From JAJZAM01 sp027391075 (lineage in GTDB: Bacteria; Actinomycetota; Acidimicrobiia; Acidimicrobiales; Palsa-688): 64,000 bases of DNA. Position numbers and translations under genes: made by a program. Position 1 is the first letter of the stretch. Every line of letters begins with the position of its first letter. The DNA lies in contig DAHYHI010000092.1 of assembly GCA_027391075.1 (NCBI GenBank), positions 1 through 64,000 of the forward strand. Reading direction: 5' to 3'. Below, in pieces: positions 24,121 through 31,547 of the stretch. The notes beneath the pieces are model-generated. The model was not told the origin of the DNA and made no database searches. It worked only from the letters and a program-made list of their open reading frames with translations.

Positions 24121-25932
24121 TCACAGGTTCGGTGGGTCGACTGCTATTCGAAGCCTGCCTGCCGGGCGGCCTACCAACGACAGGGCGTCGCAGAGGGTGC
24201 GGTGGTCGGGTGCTTTCACTAGCCACTCGGCGCGTGTCGGCCTTCTTGGCTCGTAGTCGCGTCCCTGCGCTTGGGACGCGCTCGGAGGCTGCGGTTGGGT
24301 GAGGCCGAGCCCGGAAGGGCCGTGAACTTCTACAAACGGCGACTTCAGCGCTCGGAGGGAGTCGACCCATCCTGAGGCGGCTTCGCCTGACACCACCGCA
24401 ACCGCGGCGAAAGGAGGCAGCTGCAACATCTCTCGGAGGTGACGCTCCGCTTCGACCGCTACGCCGGGGTCGCCCTGCTCTGCAGCTTGTATCACGTAGT
24501 GGTCCGGCGTGCGGGTCTGGAGCAACACCGTACCCCTCCGACCCCTCACCAACCTCGACGCGCTTGACACCAAGGCGAGGGAGTGCTCGGCGGCCGACAC
24601 GCGCGGAGCGAGGAGTTCCTGGTCGAAGTCCAAGAACACCACCACTTCGAAGCCGGCGGCCGGGTCGAGGCGTCTGAGGAGTGCCTCGGTACCGACAAGA
24701 ACTTCCGCGTCAGGCAGGTCGCCGGTCGAATGAGTAACCTCGCCTACCTGACGGCCCGAAAGGCGCTCCAGGTCCTCCCGGGCTCTCGAAGTTCCGATGC
24801 GAAGAGCTGACAGGCGGATCGAAGTGCAATACGAGCACACGTAAGGCCGGGTCGCGCCGCATCGGCGACACGACAGCAGACCGGGCTGCGGTGACGAGAC
24901 CGCCGCCTCGCAGACCTCGCAGCGGGCTACGGCCCCGCAGTTGGAGCAGGCCAGAAGTCGGGTGCGACCGGTCCTGTTCAACACGCAGGCCACCCGTCGG
25001 GGAGTCCTCACCAATTCGACCACCCGCTGACTGTACAGACCGCTCCTCGGATCCTCCTCTCGCTGGTCGATGACCTCGAGGTTCGCCCATCCGGACCTCT
25101 CCTTGTCAGGGTCAGGATTCCAGAGTGGTCCAAGCTCCAGCAGCTCCGCTCCCGGGCAGGAGCTGAGCAGGTAGCAGGGAAGGCCGAGGCGTCGGGCTCG
25201 CTCTGCTGCCACGGTGACAGCGCTCCAAGTGGGTGCAGCCTCGGATATGTGCAACTCGTCGTGTGCGTCGACTACGACGATCGCCGCCATCCCCGGGCAG
25301 GGAGCCCAAGCCGCTCGCCGGCTGCCGAGGACCACCGCAGCACCCGAACGCGCCTGAACCCATCCCTCGGGGAGCAAGGCGACGTCGCCGCCCGCCCGTC
25401 TTAGCCGGTACGCGAGAGCGGAGGCCCGCGAGTGCGTGGGGACGACAACGAGGATCGCCCCGAGCTGAGCCGCTTCGGCTATCAGCGGTGTCGGGTCAGC
25501 GGCCGGCCCGATACGAACGACGTGCACACCGCCGCCACTGGGAAGGCGCCGCGACGAGGGGGGAGCCGGGCGGGTGAGACGCGGCCCCACCAGCCTGCGC
25601 GCGGCCCGATCAGGCGATGCCGCTCCAAGGAAGTGGGCTCTCCTCCCGGTCCACCTCCAAGCCGCCCAGCTCGCCAGGTCGACTACGTCGGCTTGGGGAC
25701 CGCTACCTCTAAGTGACGCTATGGCTTTGAGTTGACCATCCTGAGGACGCGGCGGCAACCCCGGCGGCACGGTTCTTACCTTTGTCACCCACGCGCCCAC
25801 CCGTCGGCCTGACAGGTCGACGCGAACCTGCGAGCCAACCTCCAGCGACCCGGCGAGATCAGCCGGCACGAGGTAGTCGAACTGCTTGTCGATGCCTCTC
25901 ACGTCGGTGACCACTGACGCGATCAACACCAC
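24121..25932 (-). CDS. priA: PriA-like replication restart protein, helicase motifs lost
   Basis: PriA loads the replisome at stalled forks. This 603 aa protein keeps the N-terminal DNA-binding domain (FDYLVPADLAGSLEVGSQVRV), the eight-Cys zinc region (CSNCGAVARCEVCEA then CRRCGATRPYVCSYC) and a C-terminal domain. The Walker A GxTGSGKT is replaced by a segment around RIGPAADPTPL, and the DEEH box reads DAHDELH. It should therefore not hydrolyse ATP. Actinobacterial PriA homologues are known for this loss, so it is probably structural. GTG start, 39 nt after metK. Confidence 0.88.
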   Translation of the reverse strand: MVLIASVVTDVRGIDKQFDYLVPADLAGSLEVGSQVRVDLSGRRVGAWVTKVRTVPPGLPPRPQDGQLKAIASLRGSGPQADVVDLASWAAWRWTGRRAHFLGAASPDRAARRLVGPRLTRPAPPSSRRLPSGGGVHVVRIGPAADPTPLIAEAAQLGAILVVVPTHSRASALAYRLRRAGGDVALLPEGWVQARSGAAVVLGSRRAAWAPCPGMAAIVVVDAHDELHISEAAPTWSAVTVAAERARRLGLPCYLLSSCPGAELLELGPLWNPDPDKERSGWANLEVIDQREEDPRSGLYSQRVVELVRTPRRVACVLNRTGRTRLLACSNCGAVARCEVCEAAVSSPQPGLLSCRRCGATRPYVCSYCTSIRLSALRIGTSRAREDLERLSGRQVGEVTHSTGDLPDAEVLVGTEALLRRLDPAAGFEVVVFLDFDQELLAPRVSAAEHSLALVSSASRLVRGRRGTVLLQTRTPDHYVIQAAEQGDPGVAVEAERHLREMLQLPPFAAVAVVSGEAASGWVDSLRALKSPFVEVHGPSGLGLTQPQPPSASQAQGRDYEPRRPTRAEWLVKAPDHRTLCDALSLVGRPAGRLRIAVDPPNL

Positions 25933-25971
25933 GGCGCTCCCGGCACCGCCCGGGTTGTAAGAGACTGGCCC

Positions 25972-27165
25972 TCAGGCGCCGATGGCACTCTTGAAGTCTT
26001 CGAGCCGGCTCACTTTCTCCCAGGTGAACTCCTTGTCCGAACGGCCGAAATGACCGTAGGCTGCGGTCTTCTGGTAGATCGGACGTCGAAGATCCAAGTC
26101 GCGGATTATCGCGGCGGGCCTCAGGTCGAACACTTCGTTAACAGCACGCACGACGACAGCCGGATCTACCTGCTCGGTGCCGAACGTCTCCACCAGGAGC
26201 GACACCGGCCGGGCAACGCCTATCGCGTAGGCAACCTGAATCTCGCAGCGGCGGGCGGCGCCCGAAGCGACCACGTGCTTGGCTACCCAGCGCGCAGCGT
26301 AAGCGGCCGAGCGGTCAACTTTCGAAGGATCCTTACCGGAGAACGCTCCGCCGCCGTGACGGGCTGCGCCGCCGTAGGTGTCGACGATGATCTTCCGTCC
26401 GGTGAGCCCGGCGTCGGCGTGGGGCCCGCCCATCTCGAACTTCCCCGTTGGGTTGGCGAGGATCCGGTAACCGTCGTCGGCGAAGGCCGCCGGAACGATC
26501 GGGGAGATCACGTGGTCTCTCAGGTCGGGCAGCAGCAGGGTCTCTATATCGATGTCCGGCTTGTGCTGGGTGGATACAAGGACTGTTTCGAGCTTCACCG
26601 GCCGGCCGTCCTCGTATTGGAAAGTCACCTGCGTCTTGCCGTCCGGGCGGAGGTATCCGAGAGTCCCCACCTTACGGACCTGGGCGAGACGTTGGGCGAG
26701 CCGGTGAGCCAGCCATATTGGCAGGGGCATCAGGTCGTCCGTCTCGTCACAGGCGTACCCGAACATCATCCCCTGGTCCCCTGCTCCTTGCGCGTTGAGG
26801 ATGTCCTCCCCGCTGGTACCGGAACGGACCTCCATAGCGGTGTCGACACCTTGGGCGATGTCAGGGGATTGCGAGCCGATCGAGACCGCAACCCCACAGG
26901 TAACACCGTCGAAGCCGACGTCTGAGCTGGTGTAGCCGATCCCAGTTACCACGTCTCGTACCAACTTTGGGATCTCGACGTAGCCGTTGGTGGTGATCTC
27001 GCCAGCGACGACTACAAGGCCGGTGGTGAGAAGCGTCTCGCAGGCCACCCTCGACATCGGGTCCTGCTCGAGAAGCGCGTCGAGCACGGCGTCGGATATC
27101 TGGTCGGCCATCTTGTCGGGGTGGCCCTCAGTGACCGACTCCGAGGTGAAAGTCCAGCGGCTCAT
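25972..27165 (-). CDS. metK: S-adenosylmethionine synthetase
   Basis: MetK makes AdoMet from methionine and ATP. Motifs in order: TEGHPDKMADQISDAVLD (ATP/Mg), GAGDQGMMFGYA, and the phosphate-binding loop GGGAFSGKDPSKVDRS. 397 aa is typical. The ATG overlaps the coaBC stop (ATGA). No SAM riboswitch precedes it, since there is no leader space. Confidence 0.97.
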   Translation of the reverse strand: MSRWTFTSESVTEGHPDKMADQISDAVLDALLEQDPMSRVACETLLTTGLVVVAGEITTNGYVEIPKLVRDVVTGIGYTSSDVGFDGVTCGVAVSIGSQSPDIAQGVDTAMEVRSGTSGEDILNAQGAGDQGMMFGYACDETDDLMPLPIWLAHRLAQRLAQVRKVGTLGYLRPDGKTQVTFQYEDGRPVKLETVLVSTQHKPDIDIETLLLPDLRDHVISPIVPAAFADDGYRILANPTGKFEMGGPHADAGLTGRKIIVDTYGGAARHGGGAFSGKDPSKVDRSAAYAARWVAKHVVASGAARRCEIQVAYAIGVARPVSLLVETFGTEQVDPAVVVRAVNEVFDLRPAAIIRDLDLRRPIYQKTAAYGHFGRSDKEFTWEKVSRLEDFKSAIGA

Positions 27166-28535
27166 AAGTTCTCCTTCTTTCTGGGAGTGGTGGAGTCTTG
27201 GGAAAGACCGGTGCGCCCGGAGCTGCGTAGTCGGCCCCGCTCGGCCAGCAACGTTTGCGCTGCGTCTACTACAGCAGCCGCTACCGCCTCCTTGGAGCTC
27301 AAAGGGACGTCTGTGACCCGTCCGGTCCCATCCACGATGACGACGGCGTTAGTGGCGTGACCGAAGCCGACGTTGGGAAGTGACACGTCGTTGGCGACTA
27401 TCAGGTCGGCGCGTTTGGATGCGAGCTTGCGCTGCGCAAGTTCGATCAGCGTCGGGCCGCCGGTTTGGACGGTCTCAGCAGCAAAGCCGACCAGCAGCGG
27501 TCCGTAAGGAGGCTCCCCGGGCGGACCGGCTCTGCGAGCCTCGCCGACCGTGGCGAGGATGTCGGGGTTCGCGACGAGCTCGACTGGGGGAATACCCTGA
27601 GCCTTCTTCAGCTTCTCCCCGGCAGGTCGAGCAGGTCGGAAATCGGCGACAGCGGCGGTCATGACGAGAAGGTCGGCTCCACCCCCCACAGCCGTGCCAC
27701 CAGGCGGTGAGCCCTTTCCAGCTGTCCCAGCACCTATTGTGAGCTCGGCTTGCACCGCTGCGAGCATCTCCAGGGCGGTTTCCACCTCGACGGTTTCGAC
27801 CCCAGCCGGTGCCTGCAGCGTGGAGGACACCGTGCTCACAAGACGCACTTTGGCGCCCCTGGCCGCCAGCTCGGCTGCGATAGCGTAACCCTGACGCCCA
27901 GAGGATCGGTTCCCGACGTAGCGGACCGGGTCGATGGGTTCCCTTGTACCACCGGCGGTCACCACCGCAGACAGCCCCGCCAGAGGCGCCGGCGCTGCTA
28001 GAAGACGTGCCGCTGCTTGGACTATCTCCTCCGGTTCGGCCATCCGACCCGCTCCGAGATCCCCACCGGCGAGCCGGCCGACCTTCGGGCCGACGAATTG
28101 CACCCCTCGACGGGTCAGCGTCGCTATGTTCTCCGCCACGGCGGGGTTCTCCCACATTTCGGTGTGCATCGCGGGGCACATGAGCACCGGCGCCCGGGTG
28201 GCGAGCAGCGTAGCGCTGAGCAGGTCCGATGAGATTCCCGCCGCGTAAACACCGAGAATCCTTGCAGTGGCCGGGGCGACCAGCACCAAGTCCGCGCGCT
28301 GACCTAACAGAGTGTGAGGGATCGGGTCGGCCGCACCCCACAGCTTCGTCCTGACCGGCTCGGAGGCCAGCGCCGACAGGGTTGTCTCGCCGAGGAAGCG
28401 CTGCGCTGCCTCGGTCATCACCGGCGACACCCAGGCACCGGCATCCACCAGGCGGCGACAGATCTCAGCCGCCTTATAGGCGGCAATACCACCGGTGACG
28501 CCTAAGACGACCCGGCGCCCGTCGAGGGCCCGCAA
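27162..28535 (-). CDS. coaBC: Phosphopantothenoylcysteine decarboxylase/synthetase
   Basis: CoaBC joins phosphopantothenate with cysteine (CoaB, C-terminal) and then decarboxylates it (CoaC, N-terminal, FMN) for coenzyme A. CoaC signatures: GVTGGIAAYKA, and PAMHTEMWENPA with the active-site Asn. CoaB starts near residue 190 (VVTAGGTREPIDPVRYVGNRSSG) and ends with the KRADLIVANDVS region. A Gly/Pro/Thr-rich insert (nt ~27681-27747) precedes ADLLVMTAAVADFRP. TTG start at 28535. Confidence 0.95.
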   Translation of the reverse strand: MRALDGRRVVLGVTGGIAAYKAAEICRRLVDAGAWVSPVMTEAAQRFLGETTLSALASEPVRTKLWGAADPIPHTLLGQRADLVLVAPATARILGVYAAGISSDLLSATLLATRAPVLMCPAMHTEMWENPAVAENIATLTRRGVQFVGPKVGRLAGGDLGAGRMAEPEEIVQAAARLLAAPAPLAGLSAVVTAGGTREPIDPVRYVGNRSSGRQGYAIAAELAARGAKVRLVSTVSSTLQAPAGVETVEVETALEMLAAVQAELTIGAGTAGKGSPPGGTAVGGGADLLVMTAAVADFRPARPAGEKLKKAQGIPPVELVANPDILATVGEARRAGPPGEPPYGPLLVGFAAETVQTGGPTLIELAQRKLASKRADLIVANDVSLPNVGFGHATNAVVIVDGTGRVTDVPLSSKEAVAAAVVDAAQTLLAERGRLRSSGRTGLSQDSTTPRKKENL

Positions 28536-28558
28536 GTCGTCGCGTTCGGACTCTCCGC

Positions 28559-28906
28559 TCAGCTCGCGTCGTCCTGATAGTCCGCTTGGAGAACGTCGGA
28601 CTCCTCAGCCGACGCCTCTTCCTCAGTTGGAGCAGCGTCGACGAATGCGAGAGCCAAAGGGTCGGGACGGCTGTAGGTGATCTTCCCTGCAGCTATCTCC
28701 TCCATGGCAATCGAAAGCGGCTTACGAGACACTGACGTCACCTGCGGCGGAACGATCGAACCCAAGCCGGCACCCAACTGGTTGAAGTACGCGTTCACCT
28801 GCCGCCCGCGCATCGCAGCAAGGCTCACCAGGGTGAACTTCGAGTCGACTCGCTCCAACAGGTCCTCTACGGGAGGTTCCATCATGGTGGCTGGACGTTC
28901 CGTCAA
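28559..28906 (-). CDS. rpoZ: RNA polymerase omega subunit
   Basis: Omega helps assemble RNA polymerase. The 115 aa protein shows the omega helix pattern KFTLVSLAAMRGRQVNAYF and the conserved KPLSIAMEEIAAGKI. An acidic tail closes it. The TTG at 28906 overlaps the gmk stop by 4 nt and has GGAG 5 nt upstream. ATG at 28885 or 28882 would be alternatives but lack a ribosome site. Confidence 0.92.
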   Translation of the reverse strand: MTERPATMMEPPVEDLLERVDSKFTLVSLAAMRGRQVNAYFNQLGAGLGSIVPPQVTSVSRKPLSIAMEEIAAGKITYSRPDPLALAFVDAAPTEEEASAEESDVLQADYQDDAS

Positions 28907-29463
28907 GTTGTCTCCATCCGCTTTCGGTAGGTTTCGATTATACCGGCAAGCTCACCTGCAGCCCGCTCAAGGTCGTCGTTGACGACCACGTGATCGGCCA
29001 GCTCGCGGCCGATCCTCTCCTCGTCGCGGCCGACAGCGAGACGCTTCACGATGGACGGCTCGTCGTCGCCGCGTCCCCGAAGGCGTTCCTCTTGGACCGA
29101 TATCGAGGGGGCGACTACGAGGATCACGACCGCGTCAGGGTGGTCGCGACGGACCTGCCTCGCGCCGTCGAGCTCTATTTCGAGGAGCAGATCCCTGAAC
29201 TGGCCGAGACCAGCTTCAGGCCGAGGCGTGCCGTAGAGATGACCGGTGCCGGGGAACTCGGTCCATTCCAAGAACCCGCCGGCTCGAACTTTGGCTTCGA
29301 AGTCGTCCCGCCCGACGAACACGTAAGCACCGGGATCCTCACCGCAGCGCGGTGATCGGGTAGTCCACGAACGCGACAGCCCCACGTCTCCCACCAGGTC
29401 TAGGACCCGCTTGACCAGCGTACCCTTGCCGACCCCACCGGGACCGCACACCACGAAGATCAT
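28903..29463 (-). CDS. gmk: Guanylate kinase
   Basis: Gmk phosphorylates GMP to GDP. The P-loop is GPGGVGKGT at residues ~7-15, and the GMP-binding part shows SWTTRSPRCGE, and FLEWTEFPGTGHLYGTP. 186 aa. The gmk-rpoZ pair after mihF is a conserved actinobacterial arrangement. Start ATG at 29463, 39 nt after mihF. Confidence 0.95.
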   Translation of the reverse strand: MIFVVCGPGGVGKGTLVKRVLDLVGDVGLSRSWTTRSPRCGEDPGAYVFVGRDDFEAKVRAGGFLEWTEFPGTGHLYGTPRPEAGLGQFRDLLLEIELDGARQVRRDHPDAVVILVVAPSISVQEERLRGRGDDEPSIVKRLAVGRDEERIGRELADHVVVNDDLERAAGELAGIIETYRKRMETT

Positions 29464-29502
29464 TCTTAGGATGCGCCGGCGCAGCTCAGGATAGTGTTGG
29501 GC

Positions 29503-29817
29503 TCAGCCGAGCAGCTCGAGCAGCTTCTTACGCTGCTGTTCGCCTAAGCCCTGCACTCTTCTCGTGTCGGCGACACCGAGCTCTTCGAGAACCCGCCGAG
29601 CCTTGACCTTGCCCAGGCCGGGCAGGGACTCGAGGACGGACAGGACCTTCATCTTCCCGGCGATCTCGTCGGTGCTCGCCCTGGCGAGCAGATCGGCGAC
29701 GGTCACGGACCCCATCTTCAGCTTTTCCTTGAGCTCCGCGCGCGCGCGACGTGCTTGCGCAGCCTTCTCCAGGGCAGCTTGTCTTTGCTCGGGGGTGAGG
29801 GTAGGCGGTTGAGGCAT
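29503..29817 (-). CDS. mihF: Actinobacterial integration host factor
   Basis: This is a small basic nucleoid protein that binds DNA non-specifically and is unrelated to the proteobacterial IHF alpha/beta pair. The 104 aa protein has an N-terminal helix rich in Ala/Arg/Lys (QAALEKAAQARRARAELKE), then LLESLPGLGKVKA-type helix-hairpin/H2TH residues (VLESLPGLGKVKARRVLEELG). The ATG at 29817 is chosen over 29826 because it gives the family N-terminus and leaves a 10-nt gap to pyrF. Confidence 0.93.
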   Translation of the reverse strand: MPQPPTLTPEQRQAALEKAAQARRARAELKEKLKMGSVTVADLLARASTDEIAGKMKVLSVLESLPGLGKVKARRVLEELGVADTRRVQGLGEQQRKKLLELLG

Positions 29818-29827
29818 GGCGCGCACC

Positions 29828-30574
29828 CTAGCGCGCCGGCGAGGTCCGTGTGCCGTCTTCCGACGAGAAATGTGGCACCAGCGACGAGAAGATTGCCTCC
29901 GCAGCGGCTCTGCGGTCCTCGGCGGCGGTGACGGCCCTGCCGATCACCAGCAGGTCAGCACCTGCCGCGAGAGCTGCAGCCGGCGTTGCCGAACGGGCCT
30001 GGTCGTGCGAAGGGCTTCCAGGGGGCCGAAGGCCAGGGACGACCGCGAGGAGCCTCGGTGCTATCAGCTTCGCCTCGGAGACGTCCGACGCTGCGCACAC
30101 GACGCCGGCACAGCCAGCTTCCACTGCGCTGGCGACACGCTTCGCGAGAATGTGTGGCGGGGCGTCCGCATCGGAAGTGAGGATCGTGACCGCAAGAGCA
30201 GCAGGAGTATCCAAGCCTGCCCGCTCGGCTCCCTCGCGCAGGCCCTCGACGCCGGCCCGTAGAACCGCAGGACCGGCGAAGGCGTGGAAAGTCAGATAGG
30301 ACACTCCAAGCGACCCAAGGACGCTCGCTGCCCTGCCGACGGTGTTGGGAATGTCAGCCATCTTCAGGTCCAAGAACACCCGATAGCCGTCCTCCACGAG
30401 CATCGCCACTGCGGCGGGCCCAGCCGCACTGAACAGCTCCAAGCCGACTTTCGCCACGCCGAACCACGGCCTGAGCTCCCTGGCCAGGCGGCCAGCCGCG
30501 ACCGTGTCGTCCACGTCGAGGGCTAGAGCGAGGTGCCTACGAAGGTCGGGCTTCGCAGCCTCTGTCGCGTTCAT
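29828..30574 (-). CDS. pyrF: Orotidine 5'-phosphate decarboxylase (group I)
   Basis: PyrF makes UMP from OMP in the last de novo pyrimidine step. The catalytic Asp-Lys-Asp array is in FLDLKMADIPNTV near residue 75. LALDVDDTVAA and a phosphate-gripping GADLLVIGRAVT complete the barrel. 248 aa. An AAGGA site lies 7-8 nt before the ATG at 30574, so a 38-nt overlap with pyrD is real if that start is used. Confidence 0.94.
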   Translation of the reverse strand: MNATEAAKPDLRRHLALALDVDDTVAAGRLARELRPWFGVAKVGLELFSAAGPAAVAMLVEDGYRVFLDLKMADIPNTVGRAASVLGSLGVSYLTFHAFAGPAVLRAGVEGLREGAERAGLDTPAALAVTILTSDADAPPHILAKRVASAVEAGCAGVVCAASDVSEAKLIAPRLLAVVPGLRPPGSPSHDQARSATPAAALAAGADLLVIGRAVTAAEDRRAAAEAIFSSLVPHFSSEDGTRTSPAR

Positions 30575-31547
30575 GCGCTGTTCCTTTCAGTTGTCCTAGG
30601 TCGGTGATGCCGTGCGCGTCAGCCCAGGAGAGCAACTCTGTAAGGATGCGCCCAGGGGCCCTCGGGTCAGCGAAAGTTGCCGTCCCCACCTGCACTGCGT
30701 CAGCGCCGGCACAGATCAGCTCCGCTGCCCCTATCCCAGACGTTACACCACCCACCCCGACGATAGGCAGGTCTGGCCATGCAGCGCGACAGTCGTGCAC
30801 CGCTCGCACTGCGACAGGGTGGATGGCCGGTCCGGACAGACCTCCGCCGCCTGCGCCGAGCCGTGGGCGTCCGGTGGCGGGGTCCAAGGCGAGTCCCATC
30901 AACGTGTTGATCAGAGTCACCGCAGCCGCGCCGGAAGCTGACGCCGCACCGGCCAGCGACGCCAGGTCGGTCACGTTCGGGCTGAGCTTCGCCCAGATGG
31001 GCAGGGCACCTTGAAGGCCCTCCGATGTGGCCCCGACAGCGGCGGCCACACCCTCGGCGCTGTGGGCGAACATCCTCCGGCGGTCCTCGACGTTGGGACA
31101 TGAAATGTTCGCTTCGACGGCCACGACGCCCGGCGCCCGACCGGCGGCCACAGCAGATCGCAGCTGCGATGCCACCTCCCTGTAGGCGTCTACGCTGAAA
31201 CCCCAGACCGACACGACGACGGTAGCGCCGGTAGCGGCGAGAGGCGGAAGGTCGCGTCTGAGCCATTCGGCTATCCCCGGGTTGTCGAGCCCGACGCTGT
31301 TGAGCATTCCCGAGGCCGTCCCGATCACCCTGGGAGCGCGATTGCCCTCCCAGGGTTGCGCTGATAGCGATTTGACCACGACAGCGCCGAGCGAAGCGAG
31401 GTCTACGTAGGCGGCCAGTTCCCGACCGTATCCCGAGGTGCCCGACGCTGTCATGACAGGGTTCGCCAGAACGACGTCCCCGACGCGGGTCTCGAACCTG
31501 GGCGCGTCGACAGCTGGGCGGCGCGACCGGCGGCCGGCTGGTCTCAC
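30537..31547 (-). CDS. pyrD: Dihydroorotate dehydrogenase, class 1
   Basis: PyrD oxidises dihydroorotate to orotate using FMN. The active-site motif reads EANISCPNVED, with Cys as catalytic base, which marks class 1 (class 2 has Ser). ANPVMTASGTSGYG and INTLMGLALDPATG are class 1B-like. Class 1B enzymes need the PyrK electron-transfer subunit, but no pyrK is adjacent. The GTG at 31547 overlaps the carB stop (GTGA) and gives 336 aa; the C-terminus is extended into pyrF. Confidence 0.92.
   Translation of the reverse strand: MRPAGRRSRRPAVDAPRFETRVGDVVLANPVMTASGTSGYGRELAAYVDLASLGAVVVKSLSAQPWEGNRAPRVIGTASGMLNSVGLDNPGIAEWLRRDLPPLAATGATVVVSVWGFSVDAYREVASQLRSAVAAGRAPGVVAVEANISCPNVEDRRRMFAHSAEGVAAAVGATSEGLQGALPIWAKLSPNVTDLASLAGAASASGAAAVTLINTLMGLALDPATGRPRLGAGGGGLSGPAIHPVAVRAVHDCRAAWPDLPIVGVGGVTSGIGAAELICAGADAVQVGTATFADPRAPGRILTELLSWADAHGITDLGQLKGTAHERDRGCEARPS

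Noticed and set aside
27160..27170. Possible SAM riboswitch for metK
   Set aside because: metK overlaps coaBC by 4 nt, leaving no leader.
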